NCBI GenBank assembly: GCA_019454125.1
Contig: CP075365.1
Coordinates: 1,110,218 to 1,174,217, forward strand
DNA from: Fimbriimonadaceae bacterium
Lineage (GTDB): Bacteria > Armatimonadota > Fimbriimonadia > Fimbriimonadales > Fimbriimonadaceae
Reading direction: 5' to 3'
Length of the DNA: 64,000 nucleotides
The translations under genes were made by a program, and so were the position numbers. The notes under the pieces are model-generated. The model saw nothing but the letters and a program-made list of their open reading frames with translations, was not told the origin of the DNA and did no database searches. Of the stretch, positions 8,593-17,108 are shown in pieces (position 1 is the first letter of the stretch; each line of letters begins with the position of its first letter).

Positions 8593-9135
8593 ATGTTCCG
8601 ACGGCTGAGGACCCTGCATAAATGGGTCGGTCTGGTGTGCTCCCTCTTCCTCGCCCTCATCTCCGCGACGGGCTTCCTCCTCGCGATCAAGGCCAAGCTG
8701 GATTGGGTGCGGCCCCCGACCATGAGCGGCGGCGAGGTCCAATCGCTCTCTGAGGTCGTCTCGGTCCAGAAGGCGGTCGACGCGGTGGTCGCCCTTGGGC
8801 ACCCCGAAATCCAGTCGATCGACGACCTCGACCGGTTCGAGTACCACGCGGACAAGAACGTTTACAAGCTGATCTCCAAGGACAACTATTTGGAGGCGCA
8901 GGTCTGCGGTCTGACGGCGGACGTCCTCTCCACGGGCCGCCGGAACGACCAGTTGCTGGAGGACATCCACGACATGTCGTTTTTCAGCGAGGGCGCGAAC
9001 GAGTGGCTGCTGCCCGTGGTGGCGGCGGGCCTCTTCGTGCTTTCAGTGTCCGGCATCGTCATCTTCGCGGTGCCGATCTTCCGCCGCATAAAGTTCGAGC
9101 GCCAGCGGCCGGGGCGTGCGGCCCCGGGCGCTTAG
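8593..9135 (+). CDS. PepSY-type membrane protein
   Basis: 180 residues with two membrane helices (about 11-33 and 138-160) and a soluble region between them holding a PepSY-like segment (about 60-120). The first helix starts RRLRTLHKWVGLVCSLFLAL, the pattern of PepSY-associated TM proteins, which are often linked to iron-siderophore reduction or to protease inhibition. It lies 10 bases after the M20 peptidase and probably shares its transcript. No heme ligands or redox domain can be assigned, so a general function is not claimed. A GC-rich palindrome spans its stop codon at about 9121-9141. Confidence 0.75.
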   Translation: MFRRLRTLHKWVGLVCSLFLALISATGFLLAIKAKLDWVRPPTMSGGEVQSLSEVVSVQKAVDAVVALGHPEIQSIDDLDRFEYHADKNVYKLISKDNYLEAQVCGLTADVLSTGRRNDQLLEDIHDMSFFSEGANEWLLPVVAAGLFVLSVSGIVIFAVPIFRRIKFERQRPGRAAPGA

Positions 9136-9181
9136 CCCGGGCAACTTGGGGATCGGCAAGGTTTAGGGAAGCGTGGGACGG

Positions 9182-9187
9182 TACGCT
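9182..9187 (+). promoter_or_regulatory. candidate -10 element of a leaderless transcript
   Basis: TACGCT (TAnnnT type) ends 9 bases before the ATG at 9197. If used, transcription starts almost at that ATG, which argues against the GTG at 9173. Confidence 0.35.
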
Positions 9188-9196
9188 AAGGGCCGC

Positions 9197-9703
9197 ATGT
9201 CGCTCCTGACCGTACCGATTGGCCATCGGGCTCCAGACGAGGTCAACGTCATCATCGAGATCCCTCGTCTGAGCCAGAACAAATACGAGATGGATCCAGA
9301 GCTCGGTGTGATGAGGCTGGACCGAGTGCTCTTTTCCCCGCTCCACTATCCCGCCGACTATGGGTTCGTGCCGCAGACCCTCTATGAAGACGGCGACCCG
9401 GTCGACGCGCTCGTGCTGGTCTCCCGTCCGACATATCCCGGCGTGGTCGTGGACGCCCGTCCCGTGGCCGTGCTGGAGATGCGGGACGGTGGCCTGCCAG
9501 ACGAGAAGCTGCTCTGCGTCGCCACGCGCGACCCGCGCTTCAACCCGCGCCGGACCCTGGCGGACATGAACCCTCACACCCTGGCCGAGATCGTCCATTT
9601 CTTCGAGGTCTACAAGCAACTCGAGAACAAGCAGGTGGAGATCCTGGGCTGGAAGGACCGCGATTACGCCGTAGCGATCATCGAGAAGTATCGTCTGCCT
9701 TAG
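9197..9703 (+). CDS. ppa: inorganic pyrophosphatase, family I
   Basis: 168-residue soluble PPase that hydrolyses PPi to phosphate and pulls biosynthetic reactions forward. The family I signature DGDPVDALVLV (about residues 66-76) carries the metal-binding Asp residues; the Lys/Glu/Tyr positions in NKYEMD and the HYPADYGFVP segment are also present. The start at 9197 gives the usual N-terminus; an in-frame GTG at 9173 would add eight atypical residues. A stand-alone gene with its own upstream -10-like element, followed 20 bases later by a hydrolase-fold gene. Confidence 0.95.
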   Translation: MSLLTVPIGHRAPDEVNVIIEIPRLSQNKYEMDPELGVMRLDRVLFSPLHYPADYGFVPQTLYEDGDPVDALVLVSRPTYPGVVVDARPVAVLEMRDGGLPDEKLLCVATRDPRFNPRRTLADMNPHTLAEIVHFFEVYKQLENKQVEILGWKDRDYAVAIIEKYRLP

Positions 9704-9723
9704 AGGAGGTACTTTCCGACCAA

Positions 9724-10455
9724 ATGATCGCGCCGCTTGCCCTTGCGCTCACCCTTGCCGGGCCAGACGAGACGCTCACCCTGCGCATGCCGAACGGCGC
9801 CCTGTTCACGGCTTACGTGACCAAGCCGCCCCATCTAGACAAGGCCCCGGCCGTGCTTTTCGCACCGGACGCGGCCTACCCCATGAGCGAGCCCTTGATC
9901 GCCAGGGCGAAGGACGAGCTGGTTCGCAAGGGCTACCTGGTCATGACGATGGACTGGCACTTCTATATCCAGGGGGCGAGGCCCTCGGGCCAGCTCGAAA
10001 GCGAAGAGGCGCAGTGCCAGGCGGCCGTGAACCACCTCAACATCCACCCCGGCGTCGACAAGGCCCGCGTGGTGGTGGTCGGCAAAGGGCTCGGCAGCGT
10101 CGTGGGTTGGCGGGTCTTCCAGAAGACGCCTTGGCTGGCGGGTTTCGTCATCACCGCTCCGTCGTGGCCGACCGCTCGCGAGGCCCGGCGCAACTATCCG
10201 GGGATTGGCGAGGCGACGAGGCCCCTCGCCTTTATCATCCCTACAGACGACGCAGTTGGGGCGCCGGCTGACGTGCGAGCGGCCTTTCTGGCAGGGGTGC
10301 CGAGCGGCGCGATCGTGACCGAACTGCCGGGCGACCACTCCTTCGAGGTAGCCGACCCCGGGTCTCACCAGGGGCCGAACCTGAACGAGGCCAGTGTCCG
10401 GGCGGCGATCGACGCAACCGTGGCAGCGGTGGAATCGATGACGAAGGGGCGCTGA
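9724..10455 (+). CDS. alpha/beta-hydrolase fold protein without catalytic nucleophile
   Basis: 243 residues resembling the dienelactone hydrolase group. A short hydrophobic N-terminus (2-12) may be a weak signal. The strand-helix order is normal, but the nucleophile elbow reads G-K-G-L-G (120-124): Gly122 stands where Ser or Cys should be. Candidate acid (Asp in PTDDAVG) and His (PGDHSFEV) are retained. A strong AGGAGG is 13 bases before the ATG. It follows ppa after 20 bases and may be co-transcribed. It is probably a non-enzymatic or substrate-binding derivative; a frameshift is unlikely because the frame is intact on both sides. Confidence 0.7.
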   Translation: MIAPLALALTLAGPDETLTLRMPNGALFTAYVTKPPHLDKAPAVLFAPDAAYPMSEPLIARAKDELVRKGYLVMTMDWHFYIQGARPSGQLESEEAQCQAAVNHLNIHPGVDKARVVVVGKGLGSVVGWRVFQKTPWLAGFVITAPSWPTAREARRNYPGIGEATRPLAFIIPTDDAVGAPADVRAAFLAGVPSGAIVTELPGDHSFEVADPGSHQGPNLNEASVRAAIDATVAAVESMTKGR

Positions 10456-10913
10456 GAGCGTCCCCGCAAAAAAATGTCGACCGGGGGAGAGGTAACGAAC
10501 CCCGATCGGCAACCTGCTTTCTCCACGCGGCGTTTTGCCGAATCTGTCGCTCAGCCGTCGCAGTCGAATCGTTGCGGCCTCGCCAGAGGACCAGCCGCTT
10601 CCGCCAAATCTTCGGTTCGGCACCGGATTCTCGGTACCGTGCAAAAAGCGGGTTTCTTGCTGCGTGCCGCGCGGCCACAGCAATAGTCCCAGCCTCAGAA
10701 CTATCCTCTCACTTGCCCTCGTCCAAAAAGTGCTGGCCGGCAGAGAGGTACAAGCGCCGACCAGCGAACCTTGGGCTTTTGTGCGTAGGAATCGCGCCCT
10801 CGCACTTGCCATTTCGGTGTCCCCCGCTATCTGAGGACTACCACGCTCTTTGATTGTCAAATAGCGCGCCTTTTGTGACGTCAGTTTTCCACATGACAGA
10901 CAAAAGTGCAGGC
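10456..10913. other. intergenic region, nothing convincing
   Basis: About 460 bases between the hydrolase-like gene and the terminator of the sigma factor. The short open frames look like noise. One isolated DnaA-box-like TTTTCCACA occurs at 10885-10893. Confidence 0.5.
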
Positions 10914-10942
10914 AAAAAAAAGAGCCAGCCCCGAAGGCTGGC
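10914..10942 (-). terminator. intrinsic terminator of the ECF sigma gene
   Basis: Stem GCCAGCC/GGCTGGC (10924-10930 with 10936-10942), 5-base loop, and an eight-base A run at 10914-10921 that is a U tail on the minus strand. It lies 24 bases past the sigma stop. Confidence 0.9.
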
Positions 10943-10966
10943 AACTTGAACGAATCTCGATTGGAC

Positions 10967-11533
10967 TTAGACTGCGAAACCGAATTCCTGGCGCAACCCC
11001 TGGTTCTGACGAAGCGCCTCGACAGCCCTGGAGACGCGCTTGCGCGCGTTCACAGGAGTCAAGCCCGACATGTGCGCGATCTCGTCGAAGGAATAGCCGA
11101 AGCCGAACCGCATTTGCAGGAGCTCGACGTCTATCGGGCTCAGCGAGCTGAGCGCCGTCTCCAGCGCCCCGCTGCCCGCGAGGTCGACTCCATCGGGCGA
11201 GGCCATTTCGGGGACGACGTCAAACGCGGTCTCGCTCTCGCGACGGGCATAGACGCCTCGCCACCAAGAGCGCGCCACGTTGCGCGCGAAACCGGAAAGC
11301 CAGGCGTCCAGGGACCCCTTGCTCTGGTCGAAGTCGCCCAAGGCGTCAAAGATAAGGGTGACGCAATCCTGTACGAGGTCTTCAACATCGTTCGAGTTGA
11401 GACCAAGCGCAGAAAACCGACGACGAAGAACGGCGCGAAAGTGTTCGGCGAGCCGCTCACCAGAGTGACGGTCGCCGAGAGCGTATTGCTCCAACCAACG
11501 GGCAGGTATGCCCTGTTCCTGAACTCCTAGCAT
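10967..11533 (-). CDS. ECF-type RNA polymerase sigma factor
   Basis: 188 residues with the two sigma domains of group 4 factors. Region 2 includes NDVEDLVQDCVTLIFDAL and SLDAWLSGFARNVARSWWR (about 48-92); region 4 includes LSPIDVELLQMRFGFGYSFDEIA and the helix-turn-helix LTPVNARKRVSRAVEAL (about 130-178). There is no region 3 and no C-terminal extension. It is divergent from a small zinc-binding anti-sigma candidate at 11891, with a 357-base intergenic region between them rather than the usual co-directional operon. Its own terminator follows. The regulon is not visible. Confidence 0.9.
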   Translation of the reverse strand: MLGVQEQGIPARWLEQYALGDRHSGERLAEHFRAVLRRRFSALGLNSNDVEDLVQDCVTLIFDALGDFDQSKGSLDAWLSGFARNVARSWWRGVYARRESETAFDVVPEMASPDGVDLAGSGALETALSSLSPIDVELLQMRFGFGYSFDEIAHMSGLTPVNARKRVSRAVEALRQNQGLRQEFGFAV

Positions 11534-11890
11534 ATGAACCCCACAAGCAAGAACCCCTTAAACAGCGGTGCGTCCGACTTGCGCCGGTTCCCCACGCAGA
11601 CCACTGTGGCTCGTGAGAGTATTGACTCTTGGGGGGCCGAAAGTGACGCTTCGCGACCGCGATTTTTCAACACTCGCAAAAATCTCGGAGGGGGCCCCAG
11701 GGCGTGGACCCCAGCATACGTCCCTGGTTATTGGACAAGTAACATAATAGCAGTCACATTTCGCCCAGGCAGATACAAAGAGTCCTGTAAGCGAAGTCGC
11801 AGTCTTTAAAATCGACGGACTCTCGCGGAATGTTGGCTGTACGTCACGTATCTAGATTAGGAAGTCGGACTCCTTCACTCAAAATTGACC
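11534..11890. other. divergent regulatory region between sigma and anti-sigma genes
   Basis: About 357 bases, clearly more AT-rich than its surroundings, with no supported gene. It must hold both promoters. The TAACATAAT stretch near 11740 and TCTAGATTAG near 11851 are the best -10-like sequences, but neither has a convincing -35. Confidence 0.5.
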
Positions 11891-12127
11891 ATGAATCAGC
11901 GCCGTACCACCGATCCTGAGCCCAAAATCCTCTGCCAGGACGTCCTCGACCTTCTCTACCTCTACGCGTGCGACGAGTTGGATCCGGAAGAGAAGGACGA
12001 GGTGGAGAAGCACGTCGCAGTCTGCGAGTCTTGTCGAAAGGCGGCCGCTGAGCACCGCGTCATGCAGCGCTCGCTGCCTTCCGGTTTCGCCTCGCGAAAG
12101 CTGTTCTATTACAGCTCCAATAATTGA
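11891..12127 (+). CDS. small zinc-binding anti-sigma factor candidate
   Basis: 78-residue soluble protein with an anti-sigma zinc-finger signature: Cys15 near the N-terminus followed by HVAVCESC (the H-x3-C-x2-C of ZAS domains) in an acidic helical protein. There is no membrane segment, so any signal would be sensed in the cytoplasm, as with RsrA- or ChrR-type ZAS proteins. The start at the ATG 11891 is preferred; an in-frame TTG lies six bases upstream. Position opposite the ECF sigma gene makes that protein the likely partner, but this is inferred from context and fold only. Confidence 0.75.
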   Translation: MNQRRTTDPEPKILCQDVLDLLYLYACDELDPEEKDEVEKHVAVCESCRKAAAEHRVMQRSLPSGFASRKLFYYSSNN

Positions 12128-12150
12128 TCCGCGAGACGGGTAGAGCCTGT

Positions 12151-14541
12151 CTAGAAATTCGGAGCCTTCCAGTCAGGCGTGAAAAACCCGGCGTCCGCGA
12201 CCTTTCCGGTGCCCTCGCCGACCGCCTCAAAACCCGTCACGACCCAGTCCGGGAAGTGCGTTGCAGCCGCCAAATAGGTTAAGCGCGTGGTCGCGCGCAA
12301 GGCAGACACGTCGCCCGCTCCCACCGCGCCGACCAACCGACCTTGCCGTCCAACCTTCGGCAAGGCCACTAGACAGGCCAGTTTTCCTACTTGGGCCTTC
12401 GTGCCTATCATGATCCGCCCAGTCTGAACATTGATCGGTGACTTATCCAAATAGGTGTTCCAAAGGCGGTTCGTCGTCGGGCCGCCATAGAGGACAAGGT
12501 TCCGGTCGGCGAACTTCTGAGGGTCCACGTCTATGTCGCGGACGATCTCTGCGTCACCGTTCGCCCTGGGCCACCAGACCTCGGCGTCGTAGCGCGCCCG
12601 GTTATAGATCTCCTCGGACTCGCCCTGGGTGCCGCCAGTCCCCACCACTAGCGCGAAGCGGTGGCGGAAGACGTCCTTGAACCCGCCGTAAGCCGCCGGG
12701 CTCTTCTCGCCGACCGGTTCCTCGGCGACTCTCCAGGCGCCGTTCGAGTCTCGCCGGAGCCAAGTCTTGGGGCCCACGCGAGGAAGGGTCAGATCCTGTC
12801 CGTCGAGCTCCGCCAAAGCGGTCTCGCCCATGAAGAGCCGCTCCGTATCGAGGCAGAGCGTGCGGACGTTCGAGGTCGTCCCGCGCAGGCGGACAGAACC
12901 CAAGCCCAGCGTCAAATCGATCTTGCTGACCTCGAGGGGCCGCTCCTGGTTATAGACCTCCGCCCAATGGCACTTCGAGTTAACGGCGGGGGAAACGGTC
13001 GAGAACACCACGCGGTCGGTATCCAGCGCGCGGCGGTGCCGACGGAAGAATTCGAACAGTGGAGGATAGTCGATGCAGTCCGCACCGGGGTCGTCGCTGT
13101 GGTCGTACCAGTGGCTGCCGCCTGGCTCCTCGTGCCAGTCGACGTCGCGGTGGAACTCGGCCAGCTTTTCACGCATGGTCCGCGCTTCCGATACGGGCAC
13201 GGTCTCGTCCTCGGCCCCGTGCAACACGTAGACCCCGAAGGCCGACGCGTTCCGAAGGTTGAGCAGGATGTCGCTCACGTTCGCCGCCCGCCGCAGTTGC
13301 GCCTCCACGGGCGTCGGGTCCGGATAGTCGATCGCGTTCGCGTAGGTCCACATCGAGATCCACCCCGCGCAGGGTGCGATCGCGCCCCACCGGTCCGGGT
13401 CGGTCAGTCCCAAGTACCAGGTGCCGTGACCTCCCATCGAGTGGCCGGTCAGATAGATTTGGCTGGGGTCGGGCTGCAACCGGCTCTCCGCGTCGGCCAG
13501 CGCCTCGTAGGCGTCCAGGCGCCCCCAATCCTCCCAGTTAAATCCGTACGGCCTCCGGTTCGTGGCGCAAACGATGTCCGCCCAGTCCTTGCGACCGTAG
13601 GCTCCGGCCTGGCTGGTCGCCTCGACCCCCGCGCCGTGGATGCTCAGAACGAGCGCGCGCCCAGGCCGCCGTTCGCCGAATGCGGGCACGACAGAATAGT
13701 ATTGGACGCTGCCGTCGATGTCGCTCTGGTAGGTGACCTTGTAGCGCTCTCCGGGCGCCCGCGCCGCGAGCGTGAACTCCGGCTTCGATTCGGGCATGCC
13801 CGGCGAAGTGAGGGTCAGTGTGGTCGGCACCGGGCCGGCCGCCGAAGGGGTGAACGCAGGCAGTTCGAGTGCCAACTTGCGGTTGGTCAAAGGGCCGAGG
13901 ACGGCCGTCCGCTTTGGGCCCTCTTGATCGCCGACGCGCGCTTGCAGGGTCACCGTACGCCACTGGTCGGTCGCGTTCTGGACCACGGCGGCCGCCCACT
14001 TGCGTTCCGAGCGGTCTACTTGGTAGTCGGGGAACGTGGGATCGTCGGCAAGCACCGAGACGGGCGCCGCCGCCGGCACGAGGCGGGCACGGAACCGCCC
14101 ACGGCCCACGGGTGCCAGGAACCAGTTCTTGCCCTTCCGGAGGTTGACTGGTAATTTTACGGTGCCGTCCGCATAGACGTCGCCGCCTCGGGCGACGCCG
14201 TTCACATAGACCATGGCGTGTCCGGCAGCGTCCAGCACCATCGTCTGCTCGCGGGCAGAGTCGAGCTCGAAGAACACATATCCGCCCACGAGCGCCTCGT
14301 CCTCGAACCAGTCGTCCGCCTTCGCCGAGAGCTTCTTCCATTGAGCCCGGCCAGTCGGGCCCTCCACCGTCTCGCCCTCGCGCGGGGCTTTGAACTGTTC
14401 GCGGGCGACGGCCTCGGCGAGGGCGTCCGCAGGGAAGGGGGTGCGCGTCCGCGAAGACGTCTGGGCGACCGCGAGGACGTGGTCGATCACGATCTGCTGG
14501 CTCAAGAATCCGACCGTAACGAAGGCGGTTAGCATTCGCAC
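12151..14541 (-). CDS. secreted prolyl-oligopeptidase-like esterase/hydrolase
   Basis: 796 residues. The N-terminus is weakly hydrophobic and probably a signal peptide; the GTG at 14541 and an ATG at 14535 are both possible starts. Residues 60-270 form beta-rich accessory domains. The alpha/beta-hydrolase domain shows GHSMGG with nucleophile Ser368, Asp445 in HGAEDETVP and His477 in PGGSHWYDH, a complete triad in the S9/acetyl-esterase arrangement. The C-terminal 250 residues are another beta-rich region. It is convergent with the anti-sigma gene and divergent from the epimerase-fold gene at 14582. Likely a secreted esterase or peptidase acting on polymers; the substrate is unknown. Confidence 0.8.
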   Translation of the reverse strand: MRMLTAFVTVGFLSQQIVIDHVLAVAQTSSRTRTPFPADALAEAVAREQFKAPREGETVEGPTGRAQWKKLSAKADDWFEDEALVGGYVFFELDSAREQTMVLDAAGHAMVYVNGVARGGDVYADGTVKLPVNLRKGKNWFLAPVGRGRFRARLVPAAAPVSVLADDPTFPDYQVDRSERKWAAAVVQNATDQWRTVTLQARVGDQEGPKRTAVLGPLTNRKLALELPAFTPSAAGPVPTTLTLTSPGMPESKPEFTLAARAPGERYKVTYQSDIDGSVQYYSVVPAFGERRPGRALVLSIHGAGVEATSQAGAYGRKDWADIVCATNRRPYGFNWEDWGRLDAYEALADAESRLQPDPSQIYLTGHSMGGHGTWYLGLTDPDRWGAIAPCAGWISMWTYANAIDYPDPTPVEAQLRRAANVSDILLNLRNASAFGVYVLHGAEDETVPVSEARTMREKLAEFHRDVDWHEEPGGSHWYDHSDDPGADCIDYPPLFEFFRRHRRALDTDRVVFSTVSPAVNSKCHWAEVYNQERPLEVSKIDLTLGLGSVRLRGTTSNVRTLCLDTERLFMGETALAELDGQDLTLPRVGPKTWLRRDSNGAWRVAEEPVGEKSPAAYGGFKDVFRHRFALVVGTGGTQGESEEIYNRARYDAEVWWPRANGDAEIVRDIDVDPQKFADRNLVLYGGPTTNRLWNTYLDKSPINVQTGRIMIGTKAQVGKLACLVALPKVGRQGRLVGAVGAGDVSALRATTRLTYLAAATHFPDWVVTGFEAVGEGTGKVADAGFFTPDWKAPNF

Positions 14542-14581
14542 GCTTTCATACCCCGGTTCGAACGGCTACACTCGCGAGCGG

Positions 14582-15691
14582 GTGTCGAAAGAGCCACAAG
14601 CGCACCGAGGGCAACCGAGCTGGCCGATCAACAGCAAGACGGCGAGCGGCTGGGTCACCGAGAAGGGGGCCATGCTCGGCCCGGTCGAGTTCGAGGTCGA
14701 AGGACAGAAGGTGTCCCCGTTCCTCGTCGCGCCGTGGGCTGAGGAGGACGCAACGGGGATTCCCGAGGTGGTCCAAGCCCTCCGCGGCGATTTCTTCGCG
14801 ATGCCCTTCGGGGGCATCGGCGACCCATACTTGGGCGAGGACCACCCGCGCCACGGGGAGACTGGGAACAAGGCCTGGACGCTCGACGCCGCGTCCGACG
14901 ACCGGCTAGAGCTCGTCCTCGATGGAAAGATCCGGCCTTGGCGGGCGCACCGCTCCATCCGCCTCGTGGGGAACACGGTCTACCAGCGAACGGCGGTCTT
15001 CGGCCTTTCCGGCCCGATCAGCTATGGCAGCCACGCGCTCTTGAGTTGCGCGACCGTGGGCAACCTCTCGACCTCGCCTTTCCGCCTGGGGCAGGTCTGC
15101 CCCGCAGGCGAGGATCCGGCCAGAGGCGGTTACTCGTTCTTGGAGCCCGGCTCGACGTTCGCCCAATTGGAGCGGGTGGAAGGCATCACAGGGGAGATGC
15201 TGGACCTCACGACCGTCCCTGGCCGCGAAGGCTACGACGACAGGATCCAGTTGGGCTCGCCGGCCGAGGACGGGATCGGGTGGACAGCTTGCGCCTTCCC
15301 GGAGCAGGGATTCCTTTACTTTCAGATTAAGGACTTGTCGGTTTTACCGAGCACGGTTGTCGGCTTTACCAACGGAGGGCGGCACTACCCCCCGTTTTCG
15401 GGCCGGTTCAAAAGGGTTTTGGCCCTGTGCGAAACGATGGCTTACTTTGATTTCGGGCTTCGGGGGAGCGTCGTGCCGAACCTTTTCCAACAGCGGGGCG
15501 TCCCCACGTTTGCCGACATCGATCCATCGAAGCCGCTTGTGGTGAGTCTGGTATCGGGGGTAGCGGGGATCCCCAGGGGTTTTGACAGGGTGGAGCGGAT
15601 CGTTCTGACGGGCGACCGCGCGGTCTTTGTCGCGGCGAACGGCCTGCGTTCGGACACTAACCTTGACGGGCTTTTCCTGCGAGGCGGATAA
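14582..15691 (+). CDS. galactose-mutarotase-fold protein
   Basis: 369 residues from the preferred GTG at 14582. The sequence is beta-rich throughout, with the look of aldose 1-epimerase-like proteins: a carbohydrate-binding supersandwich with YGSHALLSC, GWTACAFPEQGFLYFQIKD and GGRHYPPFSGR. The classical catalytic His/Glu pair cannot be assigned with certainty. There is no signal peptide. The frame is open further upstream, but those codons overlap the start of the divergent hydrolase and look like shadow sequence, so the GTG was chosen. Probably a sugar epimerase or sugar-binding protein; the family call is moderate. Confidence 0.6.
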   Translation: MSKEPQAHRGQPSWPINSKTASGWVTEKGAMLGPVEFEVEGQKVSPFLVAPWAEEDATGIPEVVQALRGDFFAMPFGGIGDPYLGEDHPRHGETGNKAWTLDAASDDRLELVLDGKIRPWRAHRSIRLVGNTVYQRTAVFGLSGPISYGSHALLSCATVGNLSTSPFRLGQVCPAGEDPARGGYSFLEPGSTFAQLERVEGITGEMLDLTTVPGREGYDDRIQLGSPAEDGIGWTACAFPEQGFLYFQIKDLSVLPSTVVGFTNGGRHYPPFSGRFKRVLALCETMAYFDFGLRGSVVPNLFQQRGVPTFADIDPSKPLVVSLVSGVAGIPRGFDRVERIVLTGDRAVFVAANGLRSDTNLDGLFLRGG

Positions 15692-15797
15692 AGATCGTTT
15701 GTTTTTTAAGGGAATCATCCGCAGAACCGGGCGCGTCCAGGAACCTGTAGGTCATGATTCGCGTTGAACATTGAGGACTAAAGGCCCAAGCTTGGCA

Positions 15798-17108
15798 ATG
15801 ACCACTTTCTCCGAATCGACCCGCCTCCTCGAGGCGGTCCACCTAGCTGCCCAAAAGTTGGCGAGTTCCGCCGACCTTGAGTCCGTCCTGCGCGACGTCC
15901 TCGAGATCTGCGTGCAGGCGGTGGGTGCCGAGGGCGGGACGATCTACATCCACGACCCGGTCAACCATAAGCTCAAGTTCGCGTTCGTGTCTCCGGACGA
16001 GGTGGCCCAGCGCCTGGAGCGCCTGGACATCCCGGAGGACTACGGCGTGGCCGGAGAAGTCTTCCGCTCTGGCAAGACCGTGATCAGCAGCTTCCCGCGA
16101 GAAGGAGACCCCCACCGGCTCAGGATCCGAGAGAAGACCGGGCTCACCGTGAGGACGATGATCACCGTGCCGCTCGCGATCGCGGGGCGGGACGCCATCG
16201 GCGTCGTCCAGCTGGTGAACAAGCGGAACGGCAACTTCAACGAGAACGACTCCGCCGTCTTGGACACGGTGTCCGACGTCTCGACCCTGGCGATCATCAA
16301 TTCCCGGCTTCTCGCGCAGCAGACGCGGGTCGCCTCGCTCGAAGGGATGGGGCGTGCCGCCCACGACCTCGCTAACAAGGCGGGCGTGCTCACTACGTTC
16401 CTCGCCGACTTCCGCAGGAACCTGGATGGCCTCAAGGAGGCCATGGCCGAGGTGCCGACCCCGCCGAAGGCGTGCTTCTACCTCGACATGCTCGAGACGA
16501 CGTTCGAAGACGTCTTCGCGCCGTACTCCGAGCGTGTCTTCCGCTATGCGAGGCTCATCAACGACCTTGCCGCCGGCAAGAAGCTGGAGCCCAAGTTCCG
16601 CAAGGTCTCGCTCGGCCACATCGCCCGGGAGAGCGCCCAATACTTGGAGTCGCAAGCCCGCGGCGTCAGGGTCCTCATAGAGTACGAGGTGGACGACACC
16701 CTCCCTGAGATCGACTGCGACGACCTCTTCGTGATCCGCATCGTCGAGAACCTGGTCGGCAACGCGATCAAGGCGGTGAGCGAGACCTTGACGGACGAGT
16801 GGCTCGCGCGGCACCGGTCGGACGAAGAGCCGGTGGGCCGAGTCGTCCTCCGCGTGACGAAGTCGGCGGACGGCCAGGTGCTGGAAGTCGAGGACACTGG
16901 CCCGGGCATGTCCCCTGGGGCGATCCGCGCCGTGCTCGGCGGGGCTGCGGCGAGCGGTTGGACCCGGTCGGAAGGCAGCGGGCTTGGCACGAAAGTCGTA
17001 TTGGACCTTGTCCAGGCCCTCGGAGCGAAGCTCTCTATCGACAGCCGGTTGGGAGAAGGCTCGAAGTTCCGGATCGTCTTCCCGACTCCTGGCCCCCGCC
17101 TCGCCTAG
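15798..17108 (+). CDS. soluble GAF-domain sensor histidine kinase
   Basis: 436 residues. An N-terminal GAF domain (about 15-165; AEGGTIYIHD, LIPEDYGVAGEV-like segment, TMITVPL, GVVQLVNKR) is followed by a dimerisation/phosphoacceptor region with MGRAAHDLANKAG (His189) and an HATPase domain with the N box ENLVGNAIKAV, G1 DTGPGMS and G2 GSGLGTKVV. There are no membrane segments, so it senses a cytoplasmic signal. The ATG at 15798 was chosen over a TTG at 15771. No response regulator gene is adjacent; its end overlaps the convergent PP2C phosphatase gene by 4 bases. The partner is unknown. Confidence 0.88.
   Translation: MTTFSESTRLLEAVHLAAQKLASSADLESVLRDVLEICVQAVGAEGGTIYIHDPVNHKLKFAFVSPDEVAQRLERLDIPEDYGVAGEVFRSGKTVISSFPREGDPHRLRIREKTGLTVRTMITVPLAIAGRDAIGVVQLVNKRNGNFNENDSAVLDTVSDVSTLAIINSRLLAQQTRVASLEGMGRAAHDLANKAGVLTTFLADFRRNLDGLKEAMAEVPTPPKACFYLDMLETTFEDVFAPYSERVFRYARLINDLAAGKKLEPKFRKVSLGHIARESAQYLESQARGVRVLIEYEVDDTLPEIDCDDLFVIRIVENLVGNAIKAVSETLTDEWLARHRSDEEPVGRVVLRVTKSADGQVLEVEDTGPGMSPGAIRAVLGGAAASGWTRSEGSGLGTKVVLDLVQALGAKLSIDSRLGEGSKFRIVFPTPGPRLA

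Noticed and set aside
9121-9141. GC palindrome CCCGGGC/GCCCGGG across the PepSY stop
   Set aside because: It has no T tail and overlaps coding sequence, so it was not called a terminator.
10885-10893. DnaA-box-like TTTTCCACA, also at 31171-31179
   Set aside because: Single isolated sites with no cluster, no AT-rich unwinding region and no dnaA/dnaN nearby, so no origin is claimed.
11534-11809. 91-codon plus-strand frame between sigma and anti-sigma genes
   Set aside because: Starts on the sigma start region and has no domain or ribosome site; the region is better explained as divergent promoters.
12661-14154. 497-codon plus-strand open frame opposite the esterase
   Set aside because: Antisense shadow of a gene with a complete catalytic triad; composition is typical of third-position GC bias.
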